Assembly (NCBI GenBank): GCA_014155875.1
Contig: JACEFZ010002099.1
Coordinates: 62,001-126,000, forward strand
Reading direction: 5' to 3'
Source of the DNA: Cepaea nemoralis
Lineage: Eukaryota > Mollusca > Gastropoda > Stylommatophora > Helicidae
Length of the DNA: 64,000 nt
Positions 21,090-31,900 of the stretch are shown here, one piece after another (within the stretch, counting starts at the first letter, position 1; the number at the start of each line of letters is the position of its first letter). Under the pieces are notes generated by a model, which saw only the letters and a list, made by a program, of their open reading frames with translations, did no database searches and was not told the origin of the DNA. A program made the translations under genes and the position numbers.

Positions 21090-21510
21090 ATCTATGGGCT
21101 AACCATTCGCTATCGCGCTCTCGGCAGCCTGTGCACTTGGTAAGCGAAATTTAAGGGGAATCAAATACCCCTTTTCACGGTATCATAATATTCTATTTAT
21201 TGCTTGCAAGGGACATAACTCGCCAACGTTTTTGTAAAGAAGCAATTAGTTAGATTAATTGTTAAATGTTTAATATAATGACACCATCTATTCACAGTAA
21301 TTTGACGTCCTAAAGTTTTAAATACTTTGTCTGCTAAAAATGAATAAAATGTACTTGTTAATGCAATAGATACAATGTTTCAACACTGCAAGCTCCGTGC
21401 ACGATGTTAACGACTGTCCCCCATTGAGGCCCTGACATTGTTACTCTGGTTTCTCTTCACAACGTATAAAGCCATATTATTGTGTTACTTTATAAATTGT
21501 TGTTTGTCTA
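21090..21510. other. Unassigned; likely includes the RTE-like LINE 3' UTR
   Basis: AT-rich non-coding sequence. The part next to 21511 should be the 3' UTR of the minus-strand LINE. A 25-bp stretch CTGGTTTCTCTTCACAACGT(ATAAA) at 21438-21462 recurs at 44032-44056. No gene seen. Confidence 0.35.
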
Positions 21511-22597
21511 TCAAGAATGATGATGACCATTCATGTCATCCAGTGGGGTTGAAGGTGTGGAGCCGTGGGTTCTAAGATGGCTGATAAGGCCTATTTTGGC
21601 TCGAAATGTTCTTTGACAATGTGGGCAAGGAATGCTTGACGTTTCTGGAGGAGGATTTCCTGCAGTCGGTTTTTCTGTCCTGCCTTTTCTTCACAGCTCT
21701 TGCAGTCCTGGTTGCCTCACATATGACTGCACCTTTGTGCAATTATGCACGCCACGAATTTCGGTCTCTGGCTGCAGCCTCCCAGGTGTCATGATGAATT
21801 CCAAAAGCATTCAGTGAAATTTTCAGAGTGTCTTTAAAACGTTTCCTCTGGCCACCTTGGGAGCGTTTTCCACAACGCAGTTCGCTGTAAAAAATTCGTT
21901 TAGGGAGCCTGTGATCTGCCATGCGAGTCAAGTGACCAGCCCAGCGAATCTGATTCTTCATCAGTAGAGTGTGGATACTGGGCATGGATGCTCTTTCTAG
22001 GACTTCAGTGTCTGGAATCTTGTCTTGCCATTTAATCTTCAGTAGCTTCCTTAGGCAGACTGTGTGGAAGTGGTTTAATTTCCTAGCGTGTCGCTGATAA
22101 ACAGTCCAGGTTTCACAAGCATATAGCAGTGTGGATAATACAACTGCTTTGTAGACTTTTAGCTTTGTTTGCAGGCTTATTCCAGTTCTATCCCATACAT
22201 TCTTGTACAGTCTGCAAAAGGCTGCACTGGCCTTGGAGATTCTTGCATTCACTTCGTCATCGATTGTGGCAGCTTGTGACACGGTGCTGCCAAGATAGGT
22301 GAATTTGTCCACAACACTTAGTCTATGATCATTCACTTTGATATTCGGCACAGTGTGATTATTCCCTGGAGCTGGCTGGTACATAACTACAGTCTTCTCC
22401 AAGTTGATATTGAGCCCAAAGTTGGCACAGGCATGTGAGAAAGCTGAAACATTATGTTGCATGTCCGCCTCTGAGTTGGCGTATAGAGCGCAATCATCAG
22501 CAAACAGGAGCTCTCTGACGGTGCCGCTGTTAATTTTGGTTTTAGCTTTCAGCCTTCTGAGATTGAATAACTTTCCATCCATACGGTAGTTGATGTC
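21511..22597 (-). pseudogene. RTE-like LINE, 3' half: RT motif C to C-terminal zinc finger
   Basis: Minus-strand reading INYRMDGKLFNLRRLKAKTK leads into RELLFADDCALYANSEAD (RT motif C), FTYLGSTVS, LLYACETWTVY, IRWAGHLTRMADHRLPKR and NSWRA, where a stop at 21743 interrupts. After a frameshift CPHCQRTFRAKIGLISHLRT continues to a stop at 21511: a C2H2-type finger usual at the end of this LINE group. It is the direct continuation of the ORF at 35380-37597; the foldback element separates them at the GACATC codons. Confidence 0.85.
22592..22597. repeat. 6-bp target-site duplication, left copy (GATGTC)
   Basis: GATGTC lies directly outside the left terminus AGTAGTTATAAATGCACG and recurs at 35334-35339 directly outside the right terminus. 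Joining the flanks through one copy restores an uninterrupted reading frame (minus strand ...ATA GAC ATC AAC TAC), independent evidence that it is the TSD. Confidence 0.92.
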
Positions 22598-23395
22598 AGT
22601 AGTTATAAATGCACGTTTCGGGTATGATTTGGAGGAGCCTCCTCAAATGACCTTGACCTCGGTTGATTTTCACTCCTCCTCGGTCATATAGTTGGGTAAG
22701 GGTAAGGGGTGGTATGTAGGTCATATCTAAGGGCGATAATTCTAAGATTTTATGTTTCTAAGGGCAGATAACTATTGAGTGGGTGTATAAAAATTTTAAT
22801 TAATTATTAAAAAATAAAATAAAATAAATAAAAATAAATAACGACGGGGTGCGGGGTGGTGGCGAGGGGTGGGCGCGTGGGGTGAGACTAGGCGGTTCGG
22901 GCTTAAACACTATCAGGTATATAATAATGTTTATTAAATCATGTATAAACAATACAATGCATATTAAATAAGTAGCGACATAGTGGAAAATTCTGGAACG
23001 TAGTACCGGGCAGTTATACGTCGGCAAGTGTGGGAAAATCTCCGGCGGGTGTGACGGTGGTCGGTTCATAAAAGACGTGGAGGGGGTGCATACGGAAAAG
23101 TCATTAAGTAAAGGGTTGTAAAAACGTGGGTGAGTGGTGTGTTAAAATATTTTGAACTGTTAGCGCATTGGTGGTGTACAATAGTACGAATAGAAGGAAT
23201 AGGTGCGGTGGGGATAGTAGTGGGTATGGGTTAGTGAAATTAGTTGATAAGGGTGGTTATTAGTGCTATGTAGATGTTCATAGTAGCTTATTCACTAACA
23301 TAACACGTAGTTCCAAATGAAACCTTGAAAGCTAAAGATCGCTGATTGTAATGGATATAGTGTAGTATCATTCGGTGGTAAGGGGTGGGTACCAG

Positions 23396-24780
23396 GTATT
23401 AGCGGTCAAGCAGTGGTCAAGTAATGGTCAAGTGGTAGTCAAGGGAGGAAATTTTAGGGAAAAGTAGTTGTAATGATATGGTGATGATTAAAGGGTGATA
23501 AATTAGTGGTCAAGCAGTGGTCAAGCGGTGGTCAAGGGGTGGTCAAGTAAGGAAAATTTTGGGAAAAGTAGTTGTAATGATACGGTGATGATTAAAGGGT
23601 GATAAATTAGTGGTCAAGCAGTGGTCAAGGGGTGGTCAAGTGAGGAAATTTTAGGGAAAAAGTGGTTGTAATGATATGGTGATGATTAAAGGGTGGTAAA
23701 TTAGTGGTCAAGCAATGGTCAAGGGATGGTCAAGTAGTGGTCAAGTAAGGAAAATTTTAGGGAAAATTGGTCGTAGCGACATGGTGATGGTTAAAGGATG
23801 GTAAATTAGTGGTAAATTAGTGGTCAAGCAGTGGTCAAGTGGTGGTCAAGTAAGGAAAATTTTAGGGAAAAGTGGTTATAATGATATGGTGATGATTAAA
23901 GGGTGGTAAATTAGTGGTCAAGTAGTGGTCAACCAATGGTCAAGTGAGGAAATTTTAGGGAAAAGTGGTTATAATGATATGGTGATGATTAAAGGGGGGT
24001 AAATTAGTGGTCAAGTAGTGGTCAGCCAATGGTCAAGTAGTGGTCAAGTGGTCGAGTGACCACTTAAATTGTAGATGACGATATCCCTAAGATTATGGTA
24101 GTGGTTAAAGTGATCGATGACATGGTCAAGTAGCGGTCAACCAGTGGTCGAGTGGTCGAATGAACACTTAAAAGGTAGAGAAAAGTACGTATATTGAAAC
24201 GGTGATGGTAAAACGGTCGACAACGTGGTCAAGCAGTGGTCAAGTAGTGCTCAACCAGTGGTCAACCGCTCAAGTGAGAAAATTGTAGGGTATGGTACGT
24301 GTAGTGAAACAGAGATAAAAAAATTAAGTAGTGACGTTGTCAAGTAGTGATCAAGTAGCGGGCAAGTACTGGTCAAATGGTCGAGTGACCACTTAAATTG
24401 TAAGGGAAAGTACGTGTAGTGAACCTGAGTTGGTTACAGTGATCGATGACGTGCTCAAGTAGTGGCCAAGTAGTGGTAAATGGTCGAATGACTACTTAAA
24501 TTGTCGGTGAAAGTAGGTATGGTGACATGGTGATTATCAAGAGTTGGTCAAGTGGTGCTCAAATAGTGGTCAAGTAGTGGTCAAGTAGTCGAATGACCAC
24601 TTAAATTATAGGGTATGGTACGTGTAGTGAAACGGTGATGGTAAAATAAGTAAGGACATAGTCAAATAGTGGTCAAGTACTGGTGAAGTAGTGATCAAGT
24701 GGTCGAAGGATCACTTAAATTGTAGGGTATGGTATGTGTAGTGACATGATGATGGTTAAAGTGATCGATGACATGATCAA
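23396..24780 (+). repeat. Left arm: 11-bp repeat array (AGTGGTCAAGY)
   Basis: Runs of AGTGGTCAAGY/AATGGTCAAGT with an 11-bp step, interspersed with AAATTTTAGGGAAAAGTGG and GATATGGTGATGATTAAAGG. The larger units recur at 94 or ~105 bp (GTGATG at 23481, 23585, 23679, 23784, 23889, 23982), the difference being one 11-bp unit. After ~24050 the array is more diverged. Mirrored at about 33150-34535. Confidence 0.9.
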
Positions 24781-25590
24781 GACGTTATGCCGGCTGCTAA
24801 GTTCAGAAAGTAATGTCCTTAGTATTGGTAATTTCCTTGACAGGAGCGCCTCAAGCACTGATTTTGTATTGATCAATAACACCTAGTGGTACAGTCAACA
24901 CACATGGACAATAGTTACATCTGGTCAAAGATGGCGTCGCACCCTATCACACATGGGTAATTGCTACAACCAAACTACGTCTCATTCACTAAAACTGGTC
25001 AAATATGGTGTCACATCCGGTCACATGGGTAATGGGACATCTGAGACACGTGTTTAAGAGGGAAACTATAGAAAAAGGGTGTCCTATCGGTTGTCGAGTC
25101 AGGGAACCTAACGTATGATGATCACTGTGTATAGGAGTGAATACACTGCATCATCACCACTGCAGCCGAAGGGTAAAATGGTCACCCCCTTCTCTCTCTC
25201 TTTTCTATAACCGTGTAGTCCTAGTGTTATCCGGTTACACCAAAGGACACCCGAGCATCAACACAACAAACTGCCCCGATTCAACCTTAGGCAATGCACG
25301 TAACATGACAGGTCACATGTCCGCCGTCATAATCAGCGACGTTATCACGTATCAAATTAGATAGCCACACTTTCATTTCCTTTCTATGTGTCCATAGTGT
25401 CTTTACATCTTTCTCCAGAAAACCATTTCCAAGACCAATATATGTTATTTGTCAGTGTACCTGCTCAGTGCCACACTTCACAACCAGACAAAAGTACACG
25501 TTCTATGTACCACTTCAACCGTCAAATAAGAAAATATGTTAGACAAAATATTAAAATTATTGGTCAAATACAGAAATATATCACCCAAAC

Positions 25591-28400
25591 TTATAAAAAG
25601 TAGGAACATATGTTAACCAAAAGGGAAAATATCTTAGCCAAATAGAAAAATTTGTTAGCCAAATAGAAAAAATATTGACCACGTAACGATATATCTTGTC
25701 CACACTTATGAAAAGTAGGGAAATTTGTTAGTCAAATGAGAAAAAAGATTGACCAAGTAACGAAATACCCAAACCAAACTTATGAAAAGTACGAAACTTT
25801 GTTAAGCAAGTATGAAAATGTATCGACCAAACAGAGAAATATATCACCCAAACTTATAAAAAGTAGGAACATATGTTAACCAAAGGGAAAAGACCTTGGC
25901 CAAATAGGGAAATTTGTTAGTCAAATGAGAAAAAAGATTGACCAAGTAACGAAATACCCAAACCAAACTTATGAAAAGTACGAAACTTTGTTAAGCAAGT
26001 ATGAAAATGTATCGACCAAACAGAGAAATATATCACCCAAACTTATAATAAGTAGGAACATATGTTAACCAAAGGGAAAAGACCTTGGCCAAATAGGGAA
26101 ATTTGTTAGTCAAATGAGAAAAAAGATTGACCAAGTAACGAAATACCCAAACCAAACTTATGAAAAGTACGAAACTTTGTTAAGCAAGTATGAAAATGTA
26201 TCGACCAAACAGAGAAATATATCACCCAAACTTATAAAAAGTAGGAACATATGTTAACCAAAGGGAAAAGACCTTGGCCAAATAGGAAAATTTGTTAGCC
26301 AAAGGAGAAAAAAGATTGACCAAGTAACGAAATTCCCCAACCAAACTTATGAAAAGTACGAAACTTTGTTAAGCAAGTATGAAAAGGTATCGACCAAGTA
26401 GAGAAATATATCACCCAAACTTATAAAAAGTAGGAACATATGTTAACCAAATGGAAAATATCTTGGGCAAATAGGGAAAGTTGTTAGCCAAATGGGGAAA
26501 ATATTGTCCAAGTAACGAAATATCCCCCAACAAACTTAGGAAAAGTACGAAACTTTGTTAAGCAAGTATGAAAAGGTATCGACCAAGTAGAGAAATATAT
26601 CACCTAAACTTATAAAAAGTAAGAACATATGTTAACCAAATAGAAAATATCTTGGCCAAATAGGAAAATTTGTTAGCCAAATGGGGAAAATATTGTCCAA
26701 GTAACGAAATATCCCCCCAACAAACTTAGGAAAAGTACGAAACTTTGTTAAGCAAGTATGAAAAGGTATCGACCAAACAGAGAAATATATCACCTAAACT
26801 TATAAAAAGTAAGGAACATATGTTAACCAAATGGAAAATATCTTGGCCAAATAGGAAAATTTGTTAGCCAAATGGGGAAAATATTGTCCAAGTAACGAAA
26901 TATCCCCCAACAAACTTAGGAAAAGTACGAAACTTTGTTAAGCAAGTATGAAAAGGTATCGACCAAACAGAGAAATATATCACCCAAACTTATAAAAAGT
27001 AGGAACATATGTTAACCAAATGGAAAATATCTTGGCCAAATAGGAAAATTTGTTAGCCAAATAGGGAAAAAATATTGACCACGTAACGATATATCTTGTC
27101 CACACTTATGAAAAGTAGGAAAATTTGTTAGCCAAATGGGGAATATATTGACCACGTAACGATATATCTTGTCCACACTTATGAAAAGTAGGAAAATTTG
27201 TTAGCCAAAGGGGGAAAATATTGTCCAAGTAACGAAATATCCCCCAACAAACTTAGGAAAAGTACGAAACTTTGTTAAGCAAGTATGAAAAGGTATCGAC
27301 CAAGTAGAGAAATATATCACCCAAACTTATAAAGAGTAGGAACATATGTTAACCACAGAGAAAATACCTTGGCCAAATAGGAAAATTTGTTAGCCAAATG
27401 GGGAAAATATTGTCCAAGTGACGAAATACCCCCCAACAAACTTAGGAAAAGTACGAAACTTTGTTAAGCAAGTATGAAAAGGTATCGACCAAACAGAGAA
27501 ATATATCACCTAAACTTATAAAAAGTAAGAACATATGTTAACCAAATGGAAAATATCTTGGCCAAATAGGAAAATTTGTTAGCCAAATGGGGAAAATATT
27601 GTCCAAGTAACGAAATATCCCCCAACAAACTTAGGAAAAGTACGAAACTTTGTTAAGCAAGTATGAAAAGGTATCGACCAAACAGAGAAATATATCACCT
27701 AAACTTATAAAAAGTAGGAACATATGTTAACCAAACGGAAAATATCTTGGCCAAATAGGAAAATTTGTTAGCCAAATGGGGAAAATATTGTCCAAGTAAC
27801 GAAATATCCCCCAACAAACTTAGGAAAAGTACGAAACTTTGTTAAGCAAGTATGAAAAGGTATCGACCAAACAGAGAAATATATCACCCAAACTTATAAA
27901 AAGTAGGAACATATGTTAACCAAATGGAAAATATCTTGGCCAAATAGGAAAATTTGTTAGCCAAATGGGGAAAATATTGTCCAAGTAACGAAATATCCCC
28001 CAACAAACTTAGGAAAAGTACGAAACTTTGTTAAGCAAGTATGAAAAGGTATCGACCAAACAGAGAAATATATCACCCAAACTTATAAAAAGTAGGAACA
28101 TATGTTAACCAAATGGAAAATATCTTGGCCAAATAGGAAATATTGTTAGCCAAATAGAAAACATATTGACCACGTAACGATATATCTTGTCCACACTTAT
28201 GAAAAGTAGGGAAATTTGTTAGTCAAATGAGGAAAATATTGACCACGTAACGAAGTACCCCCCAAAAAACTTAGGAAAAGTACGAAACTTTGTTAAGCAA
28301 GTATGAAAAGGTATCGGCCAAACAGAGAAATATAACACCCAAACTTATGAAAAGTAGGAAACTTTGTTAGCCAAAGTGAAAAAACCTAGGTCAAGTAAGA
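25591..28400 (+). repeat. Left arm: 189-bp satellite array (~13 units)
   Basis: The marker ACGAAACTTTGTTAAGCAAG occurs at 25791, 25980, 26169, 26358, 26547, 26737, 26927, 27264, 27453, 27642, 27831, 28020 and 28282, giving a 189-190 bp period with two longer steps. Each unit is itself built of ~20-30-bp sub-repeats around CCAAAY-GAAAA-TTGTTAG. The outermost three to four units form one sub-type (CCAAACCAAACTTATG), the inner ones another (CCCCAACAAACTTAGG). Mirrored at about 29520-32330. Confidence 0.92.
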
Positions 28401-28936
28401 AAATTCTGATAGCCAAATGTGAAAAGTGTCGGCCAAATACAGAAATTGCTCAACCAAACTTATAAAACGTAGGAAAATTGTTATTCAAACGGGAAAGCTA
28501 TTGAACAACTAGGAAAATGTAATAGTCAAAGAAGAATAATATTGAACAAGTAATGACATATATCATTCAAACTTATGAAAAGTCGGAAGCCTTGATAACC
28601 AAAGGTGAAAAATATCACTCAAAGAGAGAAACAGCTTCCCCCAACGTATAAAAAGTAGGAAAATTGTCGGCCAAAGGGGAAAAAGTTAGACCAAATACAG
28701 AAATATCTCGACCAAACTTATAAAAATCTAGGAAAAAAATAGTACCCAACACAACTAAAAGGCTGACTAAAGTTATAAATCCAAACTTATAAAAATAACC
28801 AAATAGGAAAACATATTGACCAAGTACAGACATATATCAATTAAACTTATAAACTTGTCATCCAAAGTGATAAAAAAAACAAAGAAAGGCTGTCAGCCAG
28901 TCTAAGAAATAGGTATGGAAAAGTAAGTCGACCAAG

Positions 28937-28985
28937 CTCAGAAAAAAAGGAAAAAAAAAGGAAATAAAAATATAACTTCTGTAGT
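28937..28985. other. Foldback element, 49-bp loop between arms
   Basis: Between GTAAGTCGACCAAG (ends 28936) and its complement CTTGGTCGACTTAC (from 28986) lie 49 A-rich bases (two A-runs split by GG, then TATAACTTCTGTAGT). This is the only non-palindromic sequence in the element. Confidence 0.92.
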
Positions 28986-31900
28986 CTTGGTCGACTTACT
29001 TTTCCATACCTATTTCTTAGACTGGCTGACAACCTTTCTTTGTTTTTTTTTTATCACTTTGGATGACAAGTTTATAAGTTTAATTGATATATGTCTGTAC
29101 TTGGTCAATATGTTTTCCTATTTGGTTATTTTTATAAGTTTGGATTTATAACTTTAGTCAGCCTTTTAGTTGTGTTGGGTACTATTTTTTCCTAGATTTT
29201 TATAAGTTTGGTCGAGATATTTCTGTATTTGGTCTAACTTTTTCCCCTTTGGCCGACAATTTTCCTACTTTTTATACGTTGGGGGAAGCTATTTCTCTCT
29301 TTGAGTGATATTTTTCACCTTTGGTTATCAAGGCTTCCGACTTTTCATAAGTTTGAATGATATATGTCATTACTTGTTCAATATTATTCTTCTTTGACTA
29401 TTACATTTTCCTAGTTGTTCAATAGCTTTCCCGTTTGAATAACAATTTTCCTACGTTTTATAAGTTTGGTTGAGCAATTTCTGTATTTGGCCGACACTTT
29501 TCACATTTGGCTATCAGAATTTTCTTACTTGACCTAGGTTTTTTCACTTTGGCTAACAAAGTTTCCTACTTTTCATAAGTTTGGGTGTTATATTTCTCTG
29601 TTTGGCCGATACCTTTTCATACTTGCTTAACAAAGTTTCGTACTTTTCCTAAGTTTTTTGGGGGGTACTTCGTTACGTGGTCAATATTTTCCTCATTTGA
29701 CTAACAAATTTCCCTACTTTTCATAAGTGTGGACAAGATATATCGTTACGTGGTCAATATGTTTTCTATTTGGCTAACAATATTTCCTATTTGGCCAAGA
29801 TATTTTCCATTTGGTTAACATATGTTCCTACTTTTTATAAGTTTGGGTGATATATTTCTCTGTTTGGTCGATACCTTTTCATACTTGCTTAACAAAGTTT
29901 CGTACTTTTCCTAAGTTTGTTGGGGGATATTTCGTTACTTGGACAATATTTTCCCCATTTGGCTAACAAATTTTCCTATTTGGCCAAGATATTTTCCATT
30001 TGGTTAACATATGTTCCTTACTTTTTATAAGTTTGGGTGATATATTTCTCTGTTTGGTCGATACCTTTTCATACTTGCTTAACAAAGTTTCGTACTTTTC
30101 CTAAGTTTGTTGGGGATATTTCGTTACTTGGACAATATTTTCCCCATTTGGCTAACAAATTTTCCTATTTGGCCAAGATATTTTCCATTTGGTTAACATA
30201 TGTTCTTACTTTTTATAAGTTTAGGGTGATATATTTCTCTGTTTGGTCGATACCTTTTCATACTTGCTTAACAAAGTTTCGTACTTTTCCTAAGTTTGTT
30301 GGGGGATATTTCGTTACTTGGACAATATTTTCCCATTTGGCTAACAAATTTTCCTATTTGGCCAAGATATTTTCCATTTGGTTAACATATGTTCTTACTT
30401 TTTATAAGTTTAGGTGATATATTTCTCTGTTTGGTCGATACCTTTTCATACTTGCTTAACAAAGTTTCGTACTTTTCCTAAGTTTGTTGGGGGTATTTCG
30501 TCACTTGGACAATATTTTCCCCATTTGGCTAACAAATTTTCCTATTTGGCCAAGGTATTTTCTCTGTGGTTAACATATGTTCCTACTTTTATAAGTTTAG
30601 GTGATATATTTCTCTACTTGGTCGATACCTTTTCATACTTGCTTAACAAAGTTTCGTACTTTTCCTAAGTTTGTTGGGGGATATTTCGTTACTTGGACAA
30701 TATTTTCCCCCTTTGGCTAACAAATTTTCCTACTTTTCATAAGTGTGGACAAGATATATCGTTACGTGGTCAATATATTCCCCATTTGGCTAACAAATTT
30801 TCCTACTTTTCATAAGTGTGGACAAGATATATCGTTACGTGGTCAATATTTTTTCTCTATTTGGCTAACAATATTTCCTATTTGGCCAAGATATTTTCCA
30901 TTTGGTTAACATATGTTCCTACTTTTTATAAGATTGGGTGATATATTTCTCTGTTTGGTCGATACCTTTTCATACTTGCTTAACAAAGTTTCGTATTTTT
31001 CCTAAGTTTGTTGGGGGATATGTCGTTACTTGGACAATATTTTCCCCATTTGGCTAACAAATTTTCCTATTTGGCCAAGATATTTTCCATTTGGTTAACA
31101 TATGTTCTTACTTTTTATAAGTTTAGGTGATATATTTCTCTGTTTGGTCGATACCTTTTCATACTTGCTTAACAAAGTTTCGTACTTTTCCTAAGATTGT
31201 TGGGGGGTATTTCGTTACTTGGACAATATTTTCCCCATTTGGCTAACAAATTTTCCTATTTGGCCAAGATATTTTCTATTTGGTTAACATATGTTCTTAC
31301 TTTTTATAAGTTTGGGTGATATATTTCTCTACTTGGTCGCTACCTTTTCATACTTGCTTAACAAAGTTTCGTACTTTTCCTAAGTTTGTTGGGGGATATT
31401 TCGTTACTTGGACAATATTTTCCCCATTTGGCTAACAACTTTCCCTATTTGCCCAAGATATTTTCCATTTGGTTAACATATGTTCCTACTTTTTATAAGT
31501 TTGGGTGATATATTTCTCTACTTGGTCGATACCTTTTCATACTTGCTTAACAAAGTTTCGTACTTTTCATAAGTTTGGTTGGGGAATTTCGTTACTTGGT
31601 CAATCTTTTTTCTCCTTTGGCTAACAAATTTTCCTATTTGGCCAAGGTCTTTTCCCTTTGGTTAACATATGTTCCTACTTTTTATAAGTTTGGGTGATAT
31701 ATTTCTCTGTTTGGTCGATACATTTTCATACTTGCTTAACAAAGTTTCGTACTTTTCATAAGTTTGGTTTGGGTATTTCGTTACTTGGTCAATCTTTTTT
31801 CTCCTTTGGCTAACAAATTTTCCTATTTGGCCAAGGTCTTTTCCCTTTGGTTAACATATGTTCCTACTTTTTATAAGTTTGGGTGATATATTTCTCTGTT

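Larger units (their letters stand above)
22598..28936 (+). repeat. Foldback element, left arm (6,339 bp)
   Basis: From the outside in: 22598-23395 mostly unique, with an imperfect hairpin at 22627-22648 and a GC-rich patch 22840-22905; 23396-24780 array of 11-bp repeats; 24781-25590 unique; 25591-28400 array of 189-bp units; 28401-28936 degraded versions of the same units. Small ORFs at 22800-23069, 25137-25364 and 25388-25603 are mirrored in the other arm but have no recognisable domain, and conservation reflects arm identity rather than selection. Confidence 0.9.

Noticed and set aside
22800..23069. 89-codon Pro-rich ORF, mirrored at 34862-35131
   Set aside because: It reads a GC-rich patch and a poly-TTTTA tract; nothing supports expression.
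25137..25603. Small ORFs of 75 and 71 codons conserved in both arms
   Set aside because: Conservation is explained by arm identity; no domain, low-complexity composition. Kept only as a note in the arm entry.
25591..28400. Possible genes in the foldback arms (e.g. 126- and 84-codon ORFs in the mirrored half)
   Set aside because: They are translations of the 189-bp repeat (63 codons per unit), repeat the same peptide and show no domain.
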